The notes beneath the pieces were generated by a model. It saw nothing but the letters and a program-made list of their open reading frames with translations. It was not told the DNA's origin and searched no databases. Positions 19,369 to 27,346 of a stretch of 64,000 nucleotides of DNA are shown piece after piece. The stretch comes from DASXHD01 sp036488725. Its GTDB lineage: Bacteria; Myxococcota_A; Polyangia; Polyangiales; Polyangiaceae. The stretch is taken from contig DASXHD010000051.1 in the NCBI GenBank assembly GCA_036488725.1, positions 62,001-126,000 of the forward strand, read 5' to 3'. Numbering within the stretch: position 1 is the stretch's first letter; each line of letters starts with the position of its first letter. The translations under genes were made by a program, and so were the position numbers.

Positions 19369-21684
19369 ATGATCTGGGAGTTGCTCAAGCGCTATCGCGC
19401 ACCGCTGATCGCCGCGGGCGTCGTGTTCGTCGTCTTGGCGCGCGTCGGCTTCATCTCGCTCTTCGGCGGGCTCGGCTACGAGTATTCGCTCGCCGCGGGA
19501 TTGCTGGTGCCGAGCGTGACCGCGATTTGGACGGCGCTCGCCGTCGCGACGACGCCTCGCGAACGGCAGCCGATCGCCTCGGTGCTCGGCGGGCTCGCGC
19601 GCGGCGCGCTCCTCGCGGGCGTCGCGATCGCCGTTGGTTTGCTCCACGGCCTTCGCGCGGGCGTCTGCGATTTGTGGGGCGGCCTCGCCGGATTCTTGCT
19701 CGGCCCCGGAATCGGCGCGCTCGTCGCCGGCGCGTGGGGCGCGTTCGCAGGCGAAATCGCGCGCGCCCGCAAGCGCCGCCGCACCATCGCCGTCGCGCTC
19801 GCGTTTCTCGGCCCGCTCGCCGGCGCCGCGCTGAGCGTCTGGCGATTTTATTCGTCGCCGATGATCTTCGCGTTCGATCCGTTCGTCGGTTACTTCAGCG
19901 GCACGCTCTACGACACGGTCGTCGACGCCGGCCCCGCGCTGCTCTCGTATCGCGCAGGCTCGGTCGCGATGATCGTGGGCGCGCTTTGCGCGGCGTCGCT
20001 CCTTCGCCGAAACGGCGGCCTCTCGCTCGCGTCGGCACGCGACGGCGCATTTTGGACGCGGGCCGCGCTCGCCGCGTTTCTCTTCGGCGCACGGCTCGTC
20101 GAGCTCGGCGTCGGCGACCGGCTCGGCCACTGGTCGACCTCGGCGAGCATCGCGCGCGAGCTCGGCGGCCTTCGCCACGGCGCGCGCTGCGACGTCGTTT
20201 ACCCCGAGTCGCTCCGCGACGACGAGGTCGGGCTCCTCGTCAAAGACTGCGACGAAGAAATCGCCGCCGACGAAAAAACGCTCGGCACGACCGGCCCGAA
20301 GCGCATCACCGCATTCTTCTTCCGCGACGCCGCCGAAAAACGCCGCCTCATGGGCGCCGCCGACACGTACATCGCCAAGCCCTGGCGCGAAGAAGTCTAC
20401 CTCCAGATGTCGAGCTACCCGCATCCGGTCCTCGGCCACGAGATCGCGCACGTCGTCGCTGGCTCGTTCGGGCGCGGACCGTTCCACATCGCCGGAAGCC
20501 TCGGCGGGCTCTTTCCGAATCCGGGTCTCATCGAAGGCGTGGCGGTCGCGACCTCGCCCGACGACGACGAGCTCACCGATCTCGAGTGGGCCGCGGCGAT
20601 GAAACGACGCGGCAAGCTCCCGCCGATGTCGCGCGTATTTTCCGTGGGATTTCTCGGCGAATCGGCGTCCAAGAGCTACACGCTCGCCGGCGCGTTCGTG
20701 CGCTGGGTGATGACGACGAAAGGCTCGGCCGCGGTGCGCGCCTGGTACGGCGGCGAGTCGCTCGAGAAAATTTTCGGAAAATCCTTCGACGCGATCGACG
20801 CGGATTTTCGCGCGTCGCTCGACGCCATCCAGCTGCCGCCCGCGGCCGAGGCGTACGTCGCGTCGAAGTTCGAGCGGCCGAGCGTTTTTCAGCGCAAGTG
20901 CCCGCACGTCGTCGACGCGCTCCGCAAAGACGCCGACAAGTGCCGCGAGAGCCAACGAATCGAGCGCGCCCGCGATCTCTATGGCCGCGCGCTCGCGCTC
21001 GATCCCAACGAGCAGCACGCGCTCCTTGCGCGCGGCGTGATGGAGATGCGAAGCGGCGACGCCGCGCTCGGCCGCCGCGAGGTGACCGCGCTCGCGACCG
21101 ACGAAAAGCAGCCTCTCGCGGTGCGAAACAAAGCGCGCGAGGCGCTCGCCGACGACGCGCTCCTCGCGGGCGACACCGAGCGCGCCTCCGCCGAGTACGC
21201 CGAGCTCGCGGGTCTCACGCCCGACGAGGACGCCGCGCGCACGCTCGAGGTGAAGTCGATCGCCGCGCGCGACGCCGCCGCGCGGCTCGCGGTCACGACG
21301 CTGCTCATCGCGGCGCCCGGCAAACGTCCAGCCGACCCGGGGCTCGCCGGCGCGATGCTCGGCGAGTGGCGCGGAAAAACCGGAAGCCCGCTCGCGACGT
21401 ACCTCCTCGGCAAGAGCGAAATCATCCGCGGCTACTACGGGCTCGCAGCGACCGATTTTCAAGCCGTCCTCGACGCGCCGCAGAGCCCCGAGCTCACGCC
21501 GCGCATCCGCCGCGAAGCTTTGCGTCAGCGCGCGATCGCCGCGTGCGCGCTCGGTGACGCCGCCTCCGCCGCGACGGCGCGCGCGGCCGCCGAAGATCCC
21601 AACGGCGTCTACGCCGGCAGCGCCGGAGGCCGCCGCGAAAGCGTGCTCCGGCTGCTCGATCGGTGCGCGCCCGACAAACCGTAG
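19369..21684 (+). CDS. Polytopic membrane protein with HExxH metallopeptidase domain and TPR-like tail
   Basis: The 771-residue protein has six hydrophobic helices in residues 12-212, then a soluble part carrying the zinc motif HEIAH at 357-361 (GHEIAHVVAG) and Glu389 in NPGLIEGVAVA, 28 residues later, as in gluzincins of the MA clan. A loosely TPR-like helical region (AARDLYGRALALDPNEQHALLARG-type) occupies about 500-771. It is most likely a membrane-anchored zinc peptidase facing the periplasm. I do not recognise a named family with this exact layout. The next gene, an M50 protease, starts 36 bp downstream on the same strand, so two membrane proteases may form one operon. Confidence 0.
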   Translation: MIWELLKRYRAPLIAAGVVFVVLARVGFISLFGGLGYEYSLAAGLLVPSVTAIWTALAVATTPRERQPIASVLGGLARGALLAGVAIAVGLLHGLRAGVCDLWGGLAGFLLGPGIGALVAGAWGAFAGEIARARKRRRTIAVALAFLGPLAGAALSVWRFYSSPMIFAFDPFVGYFSGTLYDTVVDAGPALLSYRAGSVAMIVGALCAASLLRRNGGLSLASARDGAFWTRAALAAFLFGARLVELGVGDRLGHWSTSASIARELGGLRHGARCDVVYPESLRDDEVGLLVKDCDEEIAADEKTLGTTGPKRITAFFFRDAAEKRRLMGAADTYIAKPWREEVYLQMSSYPHPVLGHEIAHVVAGSFGRGPFHIAGSLGGLFPNPGLIEGVAVATSPDDDELTDLEWAAAMKRRGKLPPMSRVFSVGFLGESASKSYTLAGAFVRWVMTTKGSAAVRAWYGGESLEKIFGKSFDAIDADFRASLDAIQLPPAAEAYVASKFERPSVFQRKCPHVVDALRKDADKCRESQRIERARDLYGRALALDPNEQHALLARGVMEMRSGDAALGRREVTALATDEKQPLAVRNKAREALADDALLAGDTERASAEYAELAGLTPDEDAARTLEVKSIAARDAAARLAVTTLLIAAPGKRPADPGLAGAMLGEWRGKTGSPLATYLLGKSEIIRGYYGLAATDFQAVLDAPQSPELTPRIRREALRQRAIAACALGDAASAATARAAAEDPNGVYAGSAGGRRESVLRLLDRCAPDKP

Positions 21685-21719
21685 ACGAACCGCGTTTTCG
21701 TGCTCACAGTAGGGTTCGC

Positions 21720-22748
21720 ATGCAAGGCCTGAGCTTCACCCTGTTCCGAATCCCCGTGCGCGTGCAGCTGTGGTTTCTCGCGCTCGCGGTCTTCATCGGG
21801 ACGAGCTTCTTCAAAGACATCGCCGCGCTCACCGTCTTCTGCGGCATCGTCTTCGTTTCGGTGCTCGCGCACGAGCTCGGCCACGCGTTCATGGGCCGCG
21901 CGTTCGGCCTGCAGCCGGCCATCACCCTCCACGGCCTCGGCGGCCTCACGTCGTGGGTCAGCGGCCGCAACGTCGGACCGGGTCGCTCGCTCCTCATCAG
22001 CCTCGCGGGTCCTGCCGTCGGTTTGTTCGTCGGCCTCCTCGTCCTCCTCGGCGCCTTCGCCGTGCGCACCCTCGCGCCCGAGTATCACGCGCCGCCGCTC
22101 GCGATCGATCTCTTCTGGGCCGCGCTCTTCGTGAACTTCGGTTGGAGCATCTTCAACCTCGCGCCCATCGTCCCGCTCGACGGCGGCAACGCGCTCCGCT
22201 CGTTTTGGGCGATGACGAAAATCGGCGACGCCGAAATCGTCGCGCGCGTCGTCTCGATCCCGACGGCGCTCGCGATCGGCGCGTGGTTCGGCCTCCACGG
22301 CCAGTTCTACATGACGCTGTTTCTCTTGTTCTACGTCGCGCAGAACGTCTCCGGCCTTCGCTTTCGTTTCCTCGCGCGCGGCGACGAAAAGATCCAAAAG
22401 CGCATGATCGACGAATACGCCGACTGGCTCGCGGCCGGGGACGGCGAAGCGATGGTGCGCGAGGGAACGCGCGCCCGCGCCGTCGCCAAGACGCCGCACC
22501 TCGTCGCCTACGCGACCGAGGTCGTCGCGATGGGCCAATGCCTCCAGGGCGACGCGCGCTCTGCGCTCGCGACGCTCGGCGCGATGCCGCGCGGTTTCGC
22601 GCCGAGCCTCGACGTCGCGCTTCACATTCTCGGCGCCGCCGGCGAGCACACCGCGGCGCTCGAGCTCCTGCGCCGCGCGGCCGAGACGTCGGGCGACCCA
22701 GCGCTGCTCCGCCGTCTCGAAGAAGCGCGCGCCGCGCTCCGCGCGTGA
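21720..22748 (+). CDS. Site-2 protease family zinc metalloprotease (M50)
   Basis: The 342-residue polytopic enzyme has HELGH at 51-55 within a transmembrane helix and the third zinc ligand Asp154 in NLAPIVPLDGGNAL, typical of M50 intramembrane proteases. About six helices occupy residues 15-230; the C-terminal 110 residues are soluble and helical (LRRAAETSGDPALLRRLEEAR). Substrates are unknown; family members cleave membrane-bound anti-sigma factors or signal remnants. The ATG at 21720 is preferred because upstream in-frame codons lie within the previous gene. Confidence 0.
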   Translation: MQGLSFTLFRIPVRVQLWFLALAVFIGTSFFKDIAALTVFCGIVFVSVLAHELGHAFMGRAFGLQPAITLHGLGGLTSWVSGRNVGPGRSLLISLAGPAVGLFVGLLVLLGAFAVRTLAPEYHAPPLAIDLFWAALFVNFGWSIFNLAPIVPLDGGNALRSFWAMTKIGDAEIVARVVSIPTALAIGAWFGLHGQFYMTLFLLFYVAQNVSGLRFRFLARGDEKIQKRMIDEYADWLAAGDGEAMVREGTRARAVAKTPHLVAYATEVVAMGQCLQGDARSALATLGAMPRGFAPSLDVALHILGAAGEHTAALELLRRAAETSGDPALLRRLEEARAALRA

Positions 22749-22749
22749 A

Positions 22750-23211
22750 TCAAAAACAGGTCGACGAGCAGCTGTCCTGCATGCACGTGTCGAGCGTGCC
22801 GAGCTCGTTCGCGCCGCCCGGGTAGGTCGTCTCGCACGACGATTCGCACGTCGTGTCGGGCGGTCCACCGTCGAGCGGAAAACACTGGTTCATGCAGTCG
22901 ATGAACCCGATGCAGTCCTGATCGAACCCGCACGCTTGGTCCTCGTTGCAGCAGCTCGACGAAACGCACGAGTCGCAAGATGGCTCGCCCGTCGCGAGCG
23001 GCAACGACGAGCAGAACGGCTGCGAGACGTCCGGCAAATCCGTCGAGGTCTCGACGACGCCGGCGTCTTGGATCGGCGCCTTTGCGTCTTTGATTCCGCC
23101 GCCGTCGATCTTGATGATCCCGCCGTCGTGCGGGATCTCCTGCTCGGGCGTGACGCCGTACGCGCACCCGGCGAGCGTCGCGAAGGTTGCAAAATACACG
23201 TATAATTTCAC
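22750..23211 (-). CDS. Cys-rich lipoprotein with GTG start
   Basis: A 153-residue lipoprotein. A GTG at 23211 gives the signal MKLYVYFATFATLAGC (Cys16, classic LAGC lipobox); a longer ATG frame would bury that signal. The mature part has a repeated Asp/Gly-rich segment (IIKIDGGGIKDAK) and ten or more cysteines in pairs (CDSCVSSSCCNEDQACGFDQDC), similar in style to other Cys-rich lipoproteins in this window. Function unknown. It is separated from the upstream gene by a long stem-loop. Confidence 0.
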   Translation of the reverse strand: MKLYVYFATFATLAGCAYGVTPEQEIPHDGGIIKIDGGGIKDAKAPIQDAGVVETSTDLPDVSQPFCSSLPLATGEPSCDSCVSSSCCNEDQACGFDQDCIGFIDCMNQCFPLDGGPPDTTCESSCETTYPGGANELGTLDTCMQDSCSSTCF

Positions 23212-23246
23212 GAGGCACCCAGTCGAGAAAAGAGGTGCTCGTCTTC

Positions 23247-23304
23247 GTGCGAGCACGACACGTCCGCCTGCTGCCGCGGCGGTCAGTGAGTGTCGTGCTC
23301 GCAC
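23247..23304 (-). terminator. Long stem-loop between two lipoprotein genes
   Basis: Perfect 15-bp inverted arms lie at 23247-23261 (GTGCGAGCACGACAC) and 23290-23304, with a 28-nt loop holding a further 5-bp stem (CCGCC at 23264-23268, GGCGG at 23278-23282). Read on the minus strand it follows the stop of the DUF1508 gene and precedes a CTCTTTTC run, so it could end or attenuate transcription before the GTG-start lipoprotein gene. A competing 7-bp hairpin (GTGCTCG at 23235-23241 with CGAGCAC at 23250-23256) shares an arm. Confidence 0.
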
Positions 23305-23317
23305 CTCGTCATTCAGA

Positions 23318-24097
23318 TCACTGTTCGATCGGCAGCTTTTCCGCGAGGAGCGACTCGATCGTCCCGACCGCGCGCTGCGCGTCGCTGGCCGACGTGTAGA
23401 GCTCGCCCGATCCGATGATCGCGCCGTTGCCCGCGACGAGACGGATGCCGTACTCGCCGTCGACCGCAGCCGGCGTGCTCCACCGCGCGTCCTCGACGCC
23501 GTTCGTCTGCACCGACGCGATGCCCGAGAGCGCCGACGCCTTCGCCGTGTAGCCCTGCGAGCCGAGCACGACCTCGCCGTTGCCCGCGCGCAGGTGGAAG
23601 TAGAATTTCTTGTCCTCGCCGGTGAAGACCTCGAAGCGCGCCTGCTTCGTCGCCTTCAGGACCGACGGGCTCTGCCCGAGCAGATTCGCGAGCGCGCGAA
23701 CTGTCGAAGCGCCGCGCGTCGCGTTCGACTTCGACACGTACATCTCGCTCGTGCCGATGACCTCGTGATTGGCCGCGGTCAGGTTGAAGTACCAGGTGCC
23801 GTCGGTCGCCTCGAGGAGCTGATAAGCGCTCGGGTCGACGGCGTTCTCCACGACCGACGCGATGCCGGTCTTTGCGCTCGTCGCCGACGTGTAGCCTTGC
23901 GAACGAAGCACGTTTTGGCCGTTGGCAGCGACGAGGTCGAAATACGTCCGACCATCCACACCGACGAAGGTCTCGAAATGCGCGCTCTTCGAGGAAACTT
24001 CGGTCGCCCCATCGTCGACCGACTCACTCGACGCGCTGCAGCCCACGGTCGCCACCACGATTCCAGCCGCCAGCACCACGCCAAATTTTGCAAACAT
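23318..24097 (-). CDS. Lipoprotein with four DUF1508 repeats
   Basis: The 259-residue product has a lipoprotein signal MFAKFGVVLAAGIVVATVGC (Cys20) and then four copies of the DUF1508 (YegP-like) unit of about 50 residues. Each has the pattern F-x-V-DG-x-YF-x-L-x-A-x-N...GSxGYTS...A..GI.SV (for example ANGQNVLRSQGYTSATSAKTG, AGNGEVVLGSQGYTAKASALSG). YegP itself has two repeats and is cytoplasmic, so a four-repeat exported form is unusual. A purine-rich leader (GGAGAAGAAG) lies just before the ATG at 24097. Function unknown. Confidence 0.
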   Translation of the reverse strand: MFAKFGVVLAAGIVVATVGCSASSESVDDGATEVSSKSAHFETFVGVDGRTYFDLVAANGQNVLRSQGYTSATSAKTGIASVVENAVDPSAYQLLEATDGTWYFNLTAANHEVIGTSEMYVSKSNATRGASTVRALANLLGQSPSVLKATKQARFEVFTGEDKKFYFHLRAGNGEVVLGSQGYTAKASALSGIASVQTNGVEDARWSTPAAVDGEYGIRLVAGNGAIIGSGELYTSASDAQRAVGTIESLLAEKLPIEQ

Positions 24098-24283
24098 GAC
24101 TTCTTCTCCGAATCCCGTTTCTCCTTCTGCAAAAGCACCGAGCTTCCGGCAGCGGCCGTGTTCTCGATGGGGCCTCTTCGACGACTTCGGCGAAGACACC
24201 GTTCGCGCGTTTCCGCGACGCGACGCCCCGTCTACATGGAGTCTAATGTGCGTGCAAGTGGTTTTTGCTCGCACGCAGCCGGC

Positions 24284-24312
24284 TTGACAAGGCCGCGCTG
24301 TTTCGGCAGCGT
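24284..24312 (+). promoter_or_regulatory. Possible tRNA-Phe promoter
   Basis: A consensus -35 TTGACA lies at 24284-24289. The -10 position 17 bp later (CAGCGT, 24307-24312) is poor, so only the -35 is convincing. It is 25 bp upstream of the tRNA gene and in the right orientation. Confidence 0.
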
Positions 24313-24336
24313 GCGCGGGCTTTTGCGTTGCCAGCT

Positions 24337-24409
24337 GCCCAGGTAGCTCAGTTGGTAGAGCAGCGGATTGAAAATCCGCGTGTCGGCGGTTCGATTCCGT
24401 CCCTGGGCA
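24337..24409 (+). tRNA. tRNA-Phe (GAA)
   Basis: A 73-nt cloverleaf: acceptor GCCCAGG pairs with CCTGGGC, D arm GCTCAGTTGGTAGAGC, anticodon stem GCGGA/TCCGC with loop TTGAAAA (anticodon GAA), variable GTGTC, T arm GGCGG-TTCGATT-CCGTC, discriminator A. CCA is not encoded (ACCG follows). Confidence 0.
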
Positions 24410-24475
24410 CCGTAGGATGGCGTCGCTGAAACCGGCTCGGCGGGTTTGGCGTAACCTTCCGAGCCGTAAGCGCAA

Positions 24476-26599
24476 ATGCAAGATCCCCTCGGCCTGGTCG
24501 GCAAGAAGATCGACGACAAGTACGTCATCGAGAGCATCGTCGGTGAAGGCGGCTTCGCGATCGTCTATCGGGCGCAGCATCTGATCTTCAAGCGGCCCGT
24601 CGCGCTCAAAGTGTTTCGCGCGCTCTCCGATTTCGGCGTCGAGCAGCGCGAGCGGCTGCTGAACGATTTCATCCAAGAGGGATCGCTGCTCAACGATTTG
24701 TCGGAGCGATCGTCGGCGTTCGTTCAAGCGCGCGACGTCGGGACGCTCACGATGCCGAACGGCGACTGGGTGCCGTACATGGTGCTCGAGTGGCTCGATG
24801 GCGCGCCGCTCGACGAGGTGATGCGGCGCGAGCGCGATCAAGGGTTCGCGCCGCGATCGATTCAGAGCGTCGTGCGGCTGCTCGATCCGGCGGCGGAGGC
24901 GCTCGCGCTCGCGCACAAACGCGGCATCGCGCACCGCGACGTGAAGCCGGCGAACATTTTTTTGCTCGGCGATCCGCGCGGCGAGGACTGCACGGTGAAG
25001 CTCCTCGACTTCGGCATCGCCAAGGTCGTGCAGGACGCGCAGAAGCTCGCCATCTCGTTCAACAAGACGCAAGGCAACGTGACGTCGTTCACGCCGGCGT
25101 ACGGTGCGCCCGAGCAATTTTCGCGAACGCACGGCGCGACCGGGCCGTGGACCGACGTGTTCTCGCTCGCGCTCGTCCTCGGCGAGCTCGTGTCGATGCG
25201 CGCGCCGCTCGATGGGGAAGATTTCGTGCAGCTCGGGTTCGCGTCGTCCAATCCGGAGAGACGGCCGACGCCGCGCGCTCTCGGAGCGCCGGTTTCGGAC
25301 GCGGCCGAGGCCGTGTTTCAGCGGGCGCTCGCGGTCTCGCCGCAGGCGCGGTACCAGAGCGCCGGCGAATTCTGGAGCGCGCTTCGCGGGGCGCTCGAGA
25401 TGACGCCGATGCGCGCGGGCGTGCTTTCGCGCGCGGAGATTTCGAGCGCGTCGACGCTCGCCGTTCCGTCGGGGTCCACGCCGAGCGGCCTCGTGAGCTC
25501 AGCGTCGCCGAGCGTGCCGCTCGCGCCCGCGTCGGTTCCGATGAGCGGCGGCGCCCCGAGCACGGGGACGCCGCCGACTCAGAATCCGGTCGAGGTCGCG
25601 CGCAGCTCGGGAGGCGGAAGGACCGCGCTCGTTCTCGGCGTCATCGCGCTCGCGCTCGCGGTGGGCGCCGGCGTCACGTTCACAGTGATTCGAGGCAGGA
25701 GCGCGGCGCCGATTCCTTCGGCTTCGACCGCGCCGCCGCCGGTCGCATCGACGTCCGCTTCGGCTGCGCCGGTCGCGACCTGTCCGGCGGGCATGATCAA
25801 AATCGACGGCGGCGAGTTTTTCATGGGCTCGAGCGATCCGCGCGCGCTCGACAATGAGAAGCCGCCGCACAGCGTGAAGCTCACGCCTTACTGCATCGAC
25901 CGCACCGAGGTGACCGTCGCCGCCTACAAAGCGTGCAGCGACTCGGGCAAATGCATCGTCGCGGGGAAAGAAAATTTCTTCAACGGCTTCGACGGGCTGC
26001 CGGCGAACGCGCGCACGACGCTCAACTCGCTCTGCAACATCAACGAGCCTTCGGCGAAAGCGAATCATCCGATCAACTGCGTCGATTGGGAGCAGGCGGC
26101 GAATTACTGCACGCGGCGCGGCGGGCGGCTGCCGACCGAGGCGGAGTGGGAGTTCGCGGCGCGCGGGCCGGACGGGCGCGCGTACCCGTGGGGCGATGAC
26201 CCGCCGAGCGCGCGATTCATCAACGCGTGCGGTACCGAGTGCACGGCGTGGTCGAAGAAAAATCACCTCGAAGGGATCGCGACCTTCGGCGCGATGTACG
26301 CGGGCGACGATCAGTTTCCGACGACCGCGCCGGTCGGCTCGTTCCCGGACGGAAAATCGCGCTACGGCCTCGTCGACGTCGTCGGCAACGTCTGGGAGTG
26401 GACCGGCGATTTCTATGCAGACTACACGAAAGATGCGCAGACCGACCCGACCGGGCCGAAGAGCGGCGAGGACCGCGTGGCGCGAGGCGGCTCGTGGAAC
26501 GGGTTCAAGCCCGACTGGGTGAGGCCGACTTATCGCTTTTATTTCGCGCCGACGAGCCGCAGCTACGGGCTCGGTTTCCGCTGCGCGGCGCAATATTGA
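24476..26599 (+). CDS. Ser/Thr kinase fused to a formylglycine-generating-enzyme-like domain
   Basis: The 707-residue protein has an N-terminal Hanks kinase (about 15-310: GEGGFAIVYRAQ, Lys45, HRDVKPAN with Asp155, DFG 178-180, APEQF), a Ser/Pro linker, a transmembrane helix (382-404) and a C-terminal FGE-sulfatase/SUMF1 fold (436-707: GGEFFMGSSDP, RLPTEAEWEFAARG, YPWGDD, VGNVWEWTGDFY, ARGGSW, GFRCAAQY). The two catalytic cysteines of true FGE (CYRYRC in the human enzyme) are replaced here by T and F (TYRFYF), so the outer domain is probably a sensor or binding module rather than an oxidase. It lies 66 bp downstream of tRNA-Phe. Confidence 0.
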   Translation: MQDPLGLVGKKIDDKYVIESIVGEGGFAIVYRAQHLIFKRPVALKVFRALSDFGVEQRERLLNDFIQEGSLLNDLSERSSAFVQARDVGTLTMPNGDWVPYMVLEWLDGAPLDEVMRRERDQGFAPRSIQSVVRLLDPAAEALALAHKRGIAHRDVKPANIFLLGDPRGEDCTVKLLDFGIAKVVQDAQKLAISFNKTQGNVTSFTPAYGAPEQFSRTHGATGPWTDVFSLALVLGELVSMRAPLDGEDFVQLGFASSNPERRPTPRALGAPVSDAAEAVFQRALAVSPQARYQSAGEFWSALRGALEMTPMRAGVLSRAEISSASTLAVPSGSTPSGLVSSASPSVPLAPASVPMSGGAPSTGTPPTQNPVEVARSSGGGRTALVLGVIALALAVGAGVTFTVIRGRSAAPIPSASTAPPPVASTSASAAPVATCPAGMIKIDGGEFFMGSSDPRALDNEKPPHSVKLTPYCIDRTEVTVAAYKACSDSGKCIVAGKENFFNGFDGLPANARTTLNSLCNINEPSAKANHPINCVDWEQAANYCTRRGGRLPTEAEWEFAARGPDGRAYPWGDDPPSARFINACGTECTAWSKKNHLEGIATFGAMYAGDDQFPTTAPVGSFPDGKSRYGLVDVVGNVWEWTGDFYADYTKDAQTDPTGPKSGEDRVARGGSWNGFKPDWVRPTYRFYFAPTSRSYGLGFRCAAQY

Positions 26600-26656
26600 A
26601 AATTGTTCGATGAGTTTCGTGAGCTGGCGCGGTCAATCGTGCAGAAGGAGACGCTC

Positions 26657-27325
26657 ATGAACCTCGAATCCCCCGTTTTGCTCACGGTCCGCGGCACCTT
26701 GGTCCCGAAGTCGCTCGACGCCGCTCGCACGCTCCACAACGAAACTGCCGGCTCGCAGCAAGGCATCGCTGCGGCGCGCGCGCTCGGTGATTTGTCGCAC
26801 AAGGTGTATGCGCCCGTCGTGAAGGCCGGCGGCACCGAGGACGGAGAGCTTCTCTTCCTCGATTATTGGGTGAGCCCGCAAGGCATCGGTCAGTTTTTCT
26901 CGAACGCGCACGTGCAAGAGCAGGGCAGCAAGCTCTTCTCGAAGCGTGACCCGGTGGTATGGATGCCGGCGAAAGGCGCGTTCGCGTTCAACCTGCCGGC
27001 GGCGCAGGGACGCAACGATCGCTGGCTCGGCATCGTGCGCGGCGTCGTGAAATCGCCCGAGGCGGCGATCGAGGCGTTCAAGAAGGCGCTCTCGCCGTCG
27101 ATCGTCGACGCGCGCAAACGAGGTCAGCTGTCGCACGAAATTTATTTCCGTCTTCCGATGCCGGGAGAAAATTTGCCGCCGGAGATGATCGGCATCGACG
27201 TGTGGTGCGACGCCGCCGGCATGCAAGAGCACTACAAGGATCTCAAAGGCCTCGACGCGGCGTTCGCCGGGCGGCCCGCGACGAGCGTCTGGGAGCAGGC
27301 GAACGGCGGCTGGTCCGAGTGGTGA
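26657..27325 (+). CDS. Hypothetical two-domain ferredoxin-like protein
   Basis: The 222-residue soluble protein starts at an ATG preceded by AAGGAG (26645-26650). It looks like two related halves: residues 1-110 (VLLTVRGTLVPKSLDAARTLHNETA...VSPQGIGQFFSNAHVQ) and 125-222 (WLGIVRGVVKSPEAAIEAFKKALSP...DVWCDAAGMQEHYKD), each with a strand-helix pattern of dimeric alpha/beta-barrel (ABM or EthD-like) domains. Function unknown. It is 21 bp upstream of thiC, which suggests co-transcription. Confidence 0.
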   Translation: MNLESPVLLTVRGTLVPKSLDAARTLHNETAGSQQGIAAARALGDLSHKVYAPVVKAGGTEDGELLFLDYWVSPQGIGQFFSNAHVQEQGSKLFSKRDPVVWMPAKGAFAFNLPAAQGRNDRWLGIVRGVVKSPEAAIEAFKKALSPSIVDARKRGQLSHEIYFRLPMPGENLPPEMIGIDVWCDAAGMQEHYKDLKGLDAAFAGRPATSVWEQANGGWSEW

Positions 27326-27346
27326 ATCTGCGCTAAACGGTTCGCC

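Noticed and set aside
24249..24277. 7-bp inverted repeat TGCGTGC/GCACGCA upstream of tRNA-Phe
   Set aside because: Long loop and no T run; too short to support a terminator or operator.
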